Assembly: GCA_003447785.1 (NCBI GenBank)
Contig: DLYJ01000117.1
Location: 1 to 7,970 of the forward strand
Length of the DNA stretch: 7,970 nt
DNA from: Treponema sp.
GTDB taxonomy: Bacteria; Spirochaetota; Spirochaetia; Treponematales; Treponemataceae
Direction of reading: 5' to 3'
The notes beneath the pieces were generated by a model. The model ran no database searches. It saw only the letters and a program-made list of their open reading frames with translations, and was not told the origin of the DNA. The stretch's first letter is position 1. Each line of letters opens with the position of its first letter. The translations under genes and the position numbers were made by a program. This document shows, in pieces, positions 1 through 5,369 of this stretch.

Positions 1-800
1 TGAACATTCTTCACATTATGTATCTGTACAACCGCATAATTGAAGATCCTTCATTCAACCCGCCGCACCGCACATTCATTTTTGGTGCAAAGGCCGCAAG
101 CGGATATCGCCGTGCAAAGTCAATCATTAAACTGATTAACACAGTTGCCGAACGAATCAACAACGACCGCCGCGTTGGAGGAAAGCTCCGCGTAGTATTT
201 ATCGAAAACTACCGTGTTTCCGTAGCAGAAAAAATCTTCCCTGCAGCAGATGTTTCTGAACAGATTTCTACTGCCGGAAAAGAAGCTTCGGGAACTTCAA
301 ACATGAAGTTCATGGTTAACGGTGCGCTCACCCTGGGAACCCTGGACGGTGCAAACATCGAAATCTTTAAGGAAGCCGGCGAAGAAAACAACTTTGTATT
401 TGGTTTGACTTCTGATGAAATCATCAAGATGGAAAGCGAACACTCATACAATCCTCAGCAGTATCTTGAACGCAATCCTGCTCTTGCAAAGGTTATCGAA
501 CAGCTTGTTGACGGAACTTATGACCCGAGCCGCCAGATCTTTAAGGAAATCCACGATTCCCTTGTTTATGGTGTAGAAGGTCAGCGTCCTGACGTTTATT
601 ACCTTCTGGCAGACTTTGATTCATACTGCAAGGCTCAGGAAAAAATTGCCGCAGCATATTCGGACAGTAAAGGCTGGGCCCGCAAGACACTTATCAACAT
701 TGCCAACAGCGGCAAGTTCTCAAGTGACCGTACAATCGAAGACTACGTAAGGGATATCTGGAAGCTTAAGAAAGTTCAAGTTCCTGATAGTAAAAAATAA
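1..800 (+). CDS. glgP: Glycogen/starch phosphorylase, C-terminal part (5' end outside window)
   Basis: Glycogen phosphorylase (GT35 family, PLP-dependent) releases glucose-1-phosphate from alpha-1,4-glucan in the cytoplasm. The reading frame is open from base 3 to the stop at 798-800, about 265 residues, so the ATG at 18 is internal. The first residues, NILHIMYLYNRI, align with the segment just after the KRxHEYKRQ phosphate-site motif, which should lie immediately upstream of the window. The PLP motif EASGTSNMKFM is present, with the Schiff-base lysine encoded at 306-308. Its distance from the start of the window matches rabbit muscle Lys680 without net gaps, by my recollection of that sequence. 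Also conserved are FGxKAxxGY, the VIFxENYRVS-like stretch and TLDGANIEI. About 163 residues follow the lysine, as in full-length enzymes, so the C-terminus looks intact. It is followed after 2 nt by the transporter gene. Whether it prefers glycogen or maltodextrin cannot be told from this part. Confidence 0.97.
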   Translation, partial: NILHIMYLYNRIIEDPSFNPPHRTFIFGAKAASGYRRAKSIIKLINTVAERINNDRRVGGKLRVVFIENYRVSVAEKIFPAADVSEQISTAGKEASGTSNMKFMVNGALTLGTLDGANIEIFKEAGEENNFVFGLTSDEIIKMESEHSYNPQQYLERNPALAKVIEQLVDGTYDPSRQIFKEIHDSLVYGVEGQRPDVYYLLADFDSYCKAQEKIAAAYSDSKGWARKTLINIANSGKFSSDRTIEDYVRDIWKLKKVQVPDSKK

Positions 801-802
801 AA

Positions 803-1696
803 ATGAATAATCAGACCCGTTTTGTGCTCTGCTCAGCTGGCGTGCTTTTAGCGGCCGCCATCTGGGGCTTTGCCTTTGTTGTTGTAAAAGACAGTCTGGA
901 CTACATTGGTCCGGTCTGGATGATGGCATTCCGCTTTACCATTGCCTCAGGTTTCTTGTGTGCAGTCTTTTTTAAGTCACTGGTAAAACTTGGAAAGAGG
1001 GGATGGATTCACGGAGCTGTCCTTGGGTTCTATCTTTTTGCCGCATACCTTTTTCAGACAATCGGCTGTAACTACACGACAGCGGGTAAAAACGCGTTTT
1101 TAACCACAATTTATGTATTTCTCGTTCCGGTTTTAATCTGGATTTTTACCAAAAAGCGTCCTCAGTGGTACGTATTTTTGTGTGCGCTCATGTCAGTTGT
1201 GGGAATCGGCCTTCTTGCCCTTGGCAGCAGCGACAGCGCAATGATTAATATCGGCGACGTTTTGACCTTAATCTGCGGTATTTTTTATGCCGTTCACATT
1301 TTTTTTACTGCAAAATACAACGAAGAACACAACCCGGTTGTTTTAACCGCGCTTCAGTTTCTGTTTGCGGCAATCTTTTCATGGATTCTTGCGACCTTCT
1401 TTGACGGCCCGATGCCCGTTGAACAGATGACTTCCTGCCGTGTAATCATCAGCATGCTTTATCTTGGCGTATTTTCTACGCTCGTTGCCTTTGTGCTCCA
1501 GAATGTGGGCTTAAAATATCTGCCTTCTGCATGGACAAGTCTGTTGATGAGTTTTGAATCCGTATTCGGTGTGCTGTTTGGGCTCATCGTGCTGGGCGAG
1601 CATCTTACCGCCCGGATGGCAGCAGGCTGTGCATTGATTTTTATTGCCGTCGTTCTTGCACAGGTTCTCCCGGAACTTAAAAAAAGAGAGGAATAA
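803..1696 (+). CDS. EamA/DMT-superfamily inner-membrane transporter
   Basis: This is a 297-aa polytopic membrane protein with two tandem EamA domains, residues about 7-139 and 151-287. That is the usual length and ten-helix layout of the drug/metabolite transporter superfamily (RhaT/YdcZ/RarD-like). Family hallmarks are AAIWGFAFVVVK at 18-29, the YTTAGKNAFL segment near 91-100 with a following hydrophobic helix, and FESVFGVLFGLIVLGEHLT at 251-269, which corresponds to the family's E-P/S-V-F...LGE motif. The C-terminal tail is short and charged (ELKKREE). The substrate cannot be predicted; known members export amino acids, purines or metabolites, or import sugars. The ATG at 803 is fixed by an in-frame stop at 791-793. 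No good Shine-Dalgarno precedes it, so translation may be coupled to termination of glgP 2 nt upstream. Its own stop abuts the next gene's ATG. Confidence 0.93.
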   Translation: MNNQTRFVLCSAGVLLAAAIWGFAFVVVKDSLDYIGPVWMMAFRFTIASGFLCAVFFKSLVKLGKRGWIHGAVLGFYLFAAYLFQTIGCNYTTAGKNAFLTTIYVFLVPVLIWIFTKKRPQWYVFLCALMSVVGIGLLALGSSDSAMINIGDVLTLICGIFYAVHIFFTAKYNEEHNPVVLTALQFLFAAIFSWILATFFDGPMPVEQMTSCRVIISMLYLGVFSTLVAFVLQNVGLKYLPSAWTSLLMSFESVFGVLFGLIVLGEHLTARMAAGCALIFIAVVLAQVLPELKKREE

Positions 1697-2743
1697 ATGA
1701 AATTTCCAGAACCACTTAAACCAGGTGACACAATCGCAATTGCGGCCCCGTCTTTCGGAGCCACAACAGAGCCGTACACATTCCGTTTTGATGAGGCGGT
1801 AAAGCAGTTTAAGGCCCTGGGCTACAATGTAGTTATCGGCGAGTGCTGTCACAAATCAGACGGCCTTGGAATTTCTACAAAGCCCGAAGTTGCGGCAAAA
1901 GAACTTGTGGACTTTTACCTTGACCCGAAAATTGATGCAGTTTTGAGCTGTGGCGGCGGCGAACTTATGTGCGAGACCGTAACCCATATCGATTTTGAAA
2001 AACTCAGGTCTGCAAAACCAAAATGGTTTATGGGCTATTCTGACAATACAAACTTTATTTTTCCCCTCGTTACAGTTTCCGGAATTCCTGCCATTTACGG
2101 CCCTAACGCTCCGGGCTTTGGAAAGCCGTGGGAGCAGAGCGAAAAGGACGCCTGGGAAATACTCGAAGGAAAAAAATACACGGTTTTCGGTTATCCGTCG
2201 TTCCAGAATCCCGAAGTTGAATCTGAAGATCCGTTGAGCCCGTACATTTACACGGACGAAAAGGTTCTTACAAGCTTTGTCAGTTCAAAAAACGGACTTG
2301 TTAAAGCCGGTGATGATACAAAAATTGAATTTGAAGGGACCCTGCTTGGCGGGTGCCTGGACTGCCTTACATTTTTGAGCGGGACAAAGCTGGACGGAGT
2401 TGAACAATTCAATAAAAACAACAAAAAGGTAATCTGGGTTCTGGAAAGCTGTGACCAGAATCCCATGGATATACGCCGTTCTCTGTGGCACCTTCGTGAA
2501 GGCGGCTGGTTTAAGAATGCGGCAGGCTTTATCTTTGGAAGACCACTGGCATCGTTCAGGCAGAGTCTGATGGGCGTTGATGAATATAATGCGGTAACGG
2601 ATATTCTAGGAAGCCTTAATGTGCCGGTTATTATGGATGCCGACGTTGGTCATATTGACCCTTCAATGCCTTTGATTATGGGAAGCCATGCAAAGGTAAG
2701 CGTGCAGGGGAATGATTTAAAAATCCAGATGGAAGAAAAATAA
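1697..2743 (+). CDS. S66-family LD-carboxypeptidase / MccF-like serine peptidase
   Basis: A 348-aa protein of peptidase family S66, which contains murein tetrapeptide LD-carboxypeptidase (LdcA) and the microcin C immunity peptidase MccF. The fold starts with PGDTIAIAAPS (residues 9-19). The nucleophile elbow is GYSDNT with Ser115. The other catalytic residues are Glu250 in VIWVLES and His319 in DADVGHIDPSMPLIMGS, giving the Ser-Glu-His triad of LdcA. There is no signal peptide, so it acts in the cytoplasm: it could trim recycled murein peptides or hydrolyse peptidyl-nucleotide toxins. The CGGGELMCETV segment at 85-95 differs from the RGGYG-R-LLP motif of classical LdcA and leans toward the MccF/other-S66 side; this is a weak inference. 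The ATG follows the upstream stop with no gap and is preceded by AGAGAGGA (1685-1692), a fair ribosome site inside the upstream gene. It is probably co-transcribed with the EamA gene and followed by the E1 repeat/terminator. Confidence 0.93.
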   Translation: MKFPEPLKPGDTIAIAAPSFGATTEPYTFRFDEAVKQFKALGYNVVIGECCHKSDGLGISTKPEVAAKELVDFYLDPKIDAVLSCGGGELMCETVTHIDFEKLRSAKPKWFMGYSDNTNFIFPLVTVSGIPAIYGPNAPGFGKPWEQSEKDAWEILEGKKYTVFGYPSFQNPEVESEDPLSPYIYTDEKVLTSFVSSKNGLVKAGDDTKIEFEGTLLGGCLDCLTFLSGTKLDGVEQFNKNNKKVIWVLESCDQNPMDIRRSLWHLREGGWFKNAAGFIFGRPLASFRQSLMGVDEYNAVTDILGSLNVPVIMDADVGHIDPSMPLIMGSHAKVSVQGNDLKIQMEEK

Positions 2744-2750
2744 ACGGACA

Positions 2751-2868
2751 CAAAAAAAGGATGCCCGATAAGTGTCATTATCGGGTCCGACCCGATAATC
2801 CGCTGTCAAAGTTTACCGCTTCCTGTGCGGTAATGACTTCGGAAACTTTCTGGACATCCCTTTTTTTG
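2751..2868. repeat. Palindromic two-hairpin repeat, copy E1
   Basis: About 118 bp of nested inverted repeats. The outer arms are CAAAAAAAGGATG (2751-2763) and CATCCCTTTTTTTG (2855-2868), paired except for one extra C. Inside lies ATTATCGGGTC (2777-2787) against GACCCGATAAT (2789-2799), a perfect 11-bp palindrome with a 1-nt centre. TTACCGC (2813-2819) pairs with GCGGTAA (2827-2833), and AAAGTTT (2808-2814) with AAACTTT (2843-2849). GTCATT opens the first hairpin (2774-2779), and its reverse complement AATGAC closes the second (2832-2837), so the two hairpins are head to head. TGGAC (2851-2855) precedes the right arm. All these landmarks recur in order in a second copy at 5228-5345. No ORF is present. 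It is most like REP/BIME or MITE elements; the family is not named here. Confidence 0.85.
2751..2868. terminator. Probable bidirectional intrinsic terminator formed by E1
   Basis: The E1 stem ends in TTTTTTT (2861-2867) when read on the plus strand and, through its A7 (2752-2758), in TTTTTTT when read on the minus strand. It lies between convergent genes, 7 bp after the peptidase stop and 11 bp before the end of the minus-strand membrane-protein gene. It can therefore end transcription from both sides. The structure is much longer than an ordinary terminator, so the inner hairpins rather than the outer arms may do the work. The termination role is inferred from layout. Confidence 0.65.
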
Positions 2869-2879
2869 TTTAAAAGCGG

Positions 2880-3278
2880 TTATTTATTTGTAAAATGACC
2901 TGCAAGTGCAACAACCCAGCCTACGATTACAAGGTAGAAACCTACAGTTGCGTGCTTGATGAATCCCTTGCCGATTGCCTTGTAGACACCGCCGTTTGTT
3001 GTAAAGCCGAGAACGAGGATTACACCACCAACGATACTTGCAATCAGGAAAAGGAATTTAAGTCCTGAAATCTGCGGAACAAATTCAGCAGCCAGTGCGG
3101 CAACAGCACCTGCAAAAATCAAGAGAGCGCCGATTGTAACAAATCCAGAGTTATCAAAGTTGATAAACTGGAAACCGTTTGCAGAACCAAGAAATCCTTT
3201 GAACATTGGACAGCAGAAACCGATTACAGTAAGCGCTGTACCAATAACAAAAAGCAAATTCATCGCTTTTTTTGCCAT
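2880..3278 (-). CDS. Unrecognised small four-helix membrane protein
   Basis: A 132-aa hydrophobic protein that I cannot assign to a family. Four membrane segments are visible, at about residues 7-26, 45-65, 73-93 and 108-128, with a short basic N-terminus (MAKKAM) and a C-terminus ending GHFTNK. The first loop holds FCCPMFKGF, with two adjacent cysteines, and a polar stretch around residues 32-44. Lysines at residues 73, 100, 104 and 108 flank the third and fourth helices. There is no lipobox, catalytic motif or repeat. The start is well supported by AAAAGGAG (complement of 3286-3293) 7 nt before the ATG. It is a single-gene unit, with its own promoter candidate at 3343-3371 and the E1 terminator just after its stop. 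Plausible roles such as a small transport accessory or envelope-stress protein are speculation. Confidence 0.8.
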   Translation of the reverse strand: MAKKAMNLLFVIGTALTVIGFCCPMFKGFLGSANGFQFINFDNSGFVTIGALLIFAGAVAALAAEFVPQISGLKFLFLIASIVGGVILVLGFTTNGGVYKAIGKGFIKHATVGFYLVIVGWVVALAGHFTNK

Positions 3279-3342
3279 AATTTTTCTCCTTTTGAGCCAT
3301 AGAGGCTTCCGCCACCCATAAGCTAAAAAATATTATGCTTTA

Positions 3343-3371
3343 ATTTTATCTCACCAAATTTAAAATAACAA
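3343..3371 (-). promoter_or_regulatory. Promoter of the small membrane-protein gene
   Basis: Read on the minus strand, TTGTTA (complement of 3366-3371) and TAAAAT (complement of 3343-3348) are separated by exactly 17 nt, a good sigma-70-type match. Transcription would start near 3336, leaving a leader of roughly 58 nt before the ATG at 3278. The region is AT-rich, which makes chance matches likelier. Confidence 0.6.
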
Positions 3372-3407
3372 GTTAAAAAATTATTAAACCCGTTGAATTC
3401 AATACTA

Positions 3408-3439
3408 TTGACAGTAATGGTATTATTTGTCACTATAAC
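3408..3439 (+). promoter_or_regulatory. Candidate metQ promoter
   Basis: There is a perfect -35 TTGACA at 3408-3413 and a -10-like TATAAC at 3434-3439. The spacer is 20 nt, longer than the 16-18 optimum, so the promoter would be weak or activator-dependent. A competing pair is TTCAAT (3398-3403) with TATTAT (3421-3426) at 17 nt. Either would give a leader of about 50-70 nt. Both overlap dyads, consistent with a regulated promoter. Confidence 0.45.
3409..3432. promoter_or_regulatory. Imperfect dyad over the metQ promoter spacer
   Basis: TGACA (3409-3413) and TGTCA (3428-3432) form an inverted repeat, with TAAT (3415-3418) and ATTA (3422-3425) inside it, offset by one base. It covers the -35 element and spacer. 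It could be an operator, though some of the symmetry may come from AT-rich composition. Confidence 0.35.
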
Positions 3440-3464
3440 ATAGTGTGTTACTAGGTAATACACT
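3431..3464. promoter_or_regulatory. Overlapping operator-like dyads between metQ promoter and start
   Basis: CACTAT (3431-3436) and ATAGTG (3440-3445) form a perfect 6-bp inverted repeat around AAC. Overlapping it, AGTGTGTTAC (3442-3451) and GTAATACACT (3455-3464) are inverted around TAG, with 9 of 10 positions matching. The dyads share AGTG, so binding or folding of one excludes the other. Position over the -10 region and early transcript suits a repressor operator or a leader RNA switch. No T-run follows the second stem, so it is not an intrinsic terminator. The regulator is unknown. Confidence 0.5.
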
Positions 3465-3495
3465 TATTTTAAAAAAACATGGAGGAATATACACC

Positions 3496-4305
3496 ATGAA
3501 AAAAATTACAGCTGTTGTAAGTGCAGCCCTGCTCGTTTTTGCATTTGCAGGATGCAGCAAAAAATCAGCATCAACAATTCAGAAGGGCGTTCTTAAAGTT
3601 GGCGCTACTCCTGAACCACACGCAGAAATTCTTAACCTCGTTAAGGATGATCTTAAAGCAGAAGGAATCGACCTTACTGTTGTTGAATTTACAGACTATG
3701 TAACTCCAAACGATGCTGTAGATGCAGGCGATATCGATGCAAACTATTTCCAGCACCTTCCATACATGGAATCTTTCAACAAAGAAAAGGGTTATCACCT
3801 TGTTAACGCAGGCGGTATCCATGTTGAACCTATCGTTCTTTACTCTAAAAAAGTAAACAAGCTTGAAGAACTTGCTGACGGAGCAGAAATCGCCATTCCT
3901 AACGACCCGACAAACGAAGGCCGTGCCCTTCTTCTCCTCCAGGCTGCAGGCTTGATTACACTCAAGGCAGAAGCCGGAATCACAGCTACACCTCTCGATG
4001 TAACTGAAAATGCAAAAAATCTTAAATTCCGCGAAATTGAAGCTGCTTCTCTTCCTCGCGTTCTCAGCGATGTTGACGCTGCAGTCATCAACGGAAACTA
4101 CGCTATTCCAGCCGGATTGAGCGCAGAAAAAGACGGACTTTTTGTTGAAGGTAAAGAATCTCCATACGTTAACGTAATTGCAGTTAACGACGGTAACCAG
4201 GATGCTCCGGAAATCAAGGCTCTCGTAAAAGCTTTGCAGAGCGAAAAAGTTCGCCAATGGATTAAGGAAAAATATCCAAACAACGAAGTAGTAGCAGTCT
4301 TCTAG
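3496..4305 (+). CDS. metQ: MetQ/NlpA-family methionine-binding lipoprotein
   Basis: A 269-aa substrate-binding lipoprotein of the NlpA/MetQ family, which delivers L-methionine to a MetNI-type ABC importer and is tethered in the membrane through a lipidated cysteine. The signal peptide MKKITAVVSAALLVFAFAGC ends at Cys20; the lipobox FAGC has Phe at -3, looser than the enterobacterial consensus but acceptable in spirochaetes. Family landmarks are KVGATPEPHAEIL (34-46), DYVTPNDA, DANYFQHLPYM (81-91), the IPNDPTNEGRALLLLQAAGL region (134-153) and VINGNYAI (197-204). Length is typical. Tp32 (TP0821) of T. pallidum is a structurally known relative that binds L-methionine. The start is ATG 3496, because GGAGGA (3481-3486) lies 9 nt upstream; an in-frame TTG at 3445 would add 17 residues ahead of the signal peptide. 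No metN or metI gene is next to it. A terminator hairpin follows. Confidence 0.93.
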   Translation: MKKITAVVSAALLVFAFAGCSKKSASTIQKGVLKVGATPEPHAEILNLVKDDLKAEGIDLTVVEFTDYVTPNDAVDAGDIDANYFQHLPYMESFNKEKGYHLVNAGGIHVEPIVLYSKKVNKLEELADGAEIAIPNDPTNEGRALLLLQAAGLITLKAEAGITATPLDVTENAKNLKFREIEAASLPRVLSDVDAAVINGNYAIPAGLSAEKDGLFVEGKESPYVNVIAVNDGNQDAPEIKALVKALQSEKVRQWIKEKYPNNEVVAVF

Positions 4306-4315
4306 ACCTCTTGCG

Positions 4316-4344
4316 TTGACTAAGAAAAATATATCAATTAAAAT
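4316..4344 (+). promoter_or_regulatory. Promoter of the amino-acid ABC importer operon
   Basis: TTGACT (4316-4321) and TAAAAT (4339-4344) are 17 nt apart, each differing from consensus at one position. The start of transcription would fall near 4351-4353, at the very beginning of the hairpin at 4353-4389. The leader would be about 70 nt. It is the best promoter match in the window. Confidence 0.65.
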
Positions 4345-4352
4345 CTACTTAT

Positions 4353-4389
4353 AAAGACGACGGTGTTTTTATTATACCCCGTCGTCTTT
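4353..4389 (+). terminator. Intrinsic terminator after metQ, also in the importer leader
   Basis: AAAGACGACGG (4353-4363) pairs perfectly with CCGTCGTCTTT (4379-4389) around a 15-nt AT-rich loop. It is followed by T, G and TTTTTTTT (to 4399), a classic rho-independent terminator 48 nt after the metQ stop. The promoter at 4316-4344 lies upstream of the hairpin, so RNA from that promoter would begin with it. It could then cause attenuation or protect the 5' end. Confidence 0.88.
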
Positions 4390-4421
4390 TGTTTTTTTTC
4401 ATACGTATGGAGGATAAGTTT

Positions 4422-5213
4422 ATGAAAAAAATTATGGTTTTGCTTGCTTCTGCACTTATGATCATGGCAGTAACAGGCTGCAGCAAAAAAGTAGAAAAAG
4501 GTGAATTCACCATTGAAAAAGGTGTATTCAAGATTGGTATGGAAATTGGTTACCCGCCGATGGAATACTATGCTGACGATGGTAAAACACCGGTTGGATT
4601 CGACATTGAAATGAGCAAACTGCTCGCTGCAAAACTCGGTCTCAAAGTTGAATTCGTAGACACCGCATGGGACGGAATTTTTGCCGGTCTCGAAACAGAC
4701 AAATACGATGCTGTTATTTCTTCTGCTACTATCACACCGGAACGTCTTGAATCCATGGATTTCTCTGAGCCGTACATCGGAAACGGTCAGGCTATCATCC
4801 TTCAGAAGGATTCAACTGCAAACATCACAAAACCGGAAGATCTCGCTGGATTCACTGTAGCTTATCAGGCAGAAACAACTTCTGACTATTTTATGACCAA
4901 ACTCGCAGACAAGGGATTGAAATTCGAACCTGCTGAATTTGATAAAGTAATCAACGCTTATGACGAACTTGGACTGGGACGCTGCGATGCAGTTGTTTCT
5001 GACGCACTTGTAAGCGCTGCTTACCTCGGACCTGATTCAAAATACAAGAGTGTTTGGGTTGGAGATCCTGACGAATACTTTGGTATCGCAATTAAAAAGG
5101 GAAATAAAGCCCTTCTTGATAAAGTTAACGAAGCCCTTGCAGAAATCAAGGCAGACGGAAGCCTCAAGGCTGTTTCTGAAAGCATTTTCGGAGCAGACTT
5201 AACTTCTAACTAA
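4422..5213 (+). CDS. Family-3 amino-acid-binding lipoprotein of an ABC importer
   Basis: A 263-aa periplasmic-type binding protein (solute-binding family 3, PBPb fold, as in HisJ/GlnH/FliY) that captures an amino acid for the permease and ATPase encoded downstream. The N-terminus MKKIMVLLASALMIMAVTGC is a lipoprotein signal with lipobox VTGC and lipidated Cys20. The family signature GFDIEMSKLLAAKL is at 59-72. ITPERLESMDFSEPY (104-118) carries Arg108, the residue that grips the ligand carboxylate in relatives, and VVSDAL holds Asp194, which normally contacts the amino group. The fold runs to the C-terminus and length is standard. Side-chain specificity cannot be read reliably; a polar or cystine-like amino acid is possible. 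ATG 4422 is chosen because GGAGGA (4409-4414) lies 7 nt upstream and the signal peptide begins there. An in-frame TTG at 4389 falls inside the terminator T-tract. The E2 repeat follows the stop. Confidence 0.94.
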   Translation: MKKIMVLLASALMIMAVTGCSKKVEKGEFTIEKGVFKIGMEIGYPPMEYYADDGKTPVGFDIEMSKLLAAKLGLKVEFVDTAWDGIFAGLETDKYDAVISSATITPERLESMDFSEPYIGNGQAIILQKDSTANITKPEDLAGFTVAYQAETTSDYFMTKLADKGLKFEPAEFDKVINAYDELGLGRCDAVVSDALVSAAYLGPDSKYKSVWVGDPDEYFGIAIKKGNKALLDKVNEALAEIKADGSLKAVSESIFGADLTSN

Positions 5214-5227
5214 AACAAGGTTAAGAC

Positions 5228-5345
5228 GGGTTGTCCAATAAGAATGAGTCATTGCCGTGCTAGACACGGCAATCTCTTGTTTTGTAATAAAATAGATTTT
5301 CGGGTCAAGCCCGAAAATGACAGTTTTTGAACTTGTGGACAGCCC
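5228..5345. repeat. Palindromic two-hairpin repeat, copy E2, inside the ABC operon
   Basis: About 118 bp bounded by GGGTTGTCCA (5228-5237) and TGGACAGCCC (5336-5345), which pair along all 10 positions with one G-U. Inside, ATTGCCGTG (5251-5259) pairs perfectly with CACGGCAAT (5265-5273) around loop CTAGA. ATTTTCGGG (5296-5304) pairs perfectly with CCCGAAAAT (5310-5318) around TCAAG. The first hairpin reads GTCATT-stem-CTAGA-stem-AATCT. The second, on the other strand, reads GTCATT-stem-CTTGA-stem-AATCT, so they are two inverted copies of one motif. Order and spacing of GTCATT, AATGAC and TGGAC match E1. No T-run follows, so a full terminator is unlikely. It occupies most of the gap between the binding-protein stop and the permease start. 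No clear target-site duplication flanks it. Confidence 0.88.
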
Positions 5346-5369
5346 CTTCTTCTTTGTAAGGAAATATTG

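Noticed and set aside
1511..1852. Minus-strand open frame across the transporter/peptidase junction
   Set aside because: It overlaps two well-supported genes, has no recognisable motif and is a composition shadow of their codons.
3445..3495. TTG-initiated extension of metQ
   Set aside because: It would put 17 residues ahead of a classic lipoprotein signal peptide and would ignore the strong GGAGGA site serving ATG 3496.
3279..3495. SAM-type riboswitch upstream of metQ
   Set aside because: The leader from the candidate promoter is only about 50-70 nt. I saw none of the conserved S-box helices, and no terminator precedes the ribosome site.
3571..4257. Long (228-codon) open frame antisense to metQ
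   Set aside because: It lies wholly inside a clearly real gene on the other strand. Its translation is rich in Phe, Cys, Val and Asn with no domain pattern, and no ribosome site precedes it.
4389..4421. TTG-initiated extension of the binding lipoprotein
   Set aside because: The extension starts within the terminator T-tract and would spoil the signal peptide; ATG 4422 has GGAGGA at 7 nt.
5252..5293. Promoter for the permease inside E2
   Set aside because: TAAAAT occurs at 5288-5293, but no acceptable -35 element lies 16-18 nt upstream; the TTGCCG in the hairpin is about 30 nt away.
5228..5345. E2 as an insertion-sequence remnant with a transposase
   Set aside because: At 118 bp it has no coding potential, and I saw no clear target-site duplication. 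It is described as a non-autonomous palindromic repeat instead.
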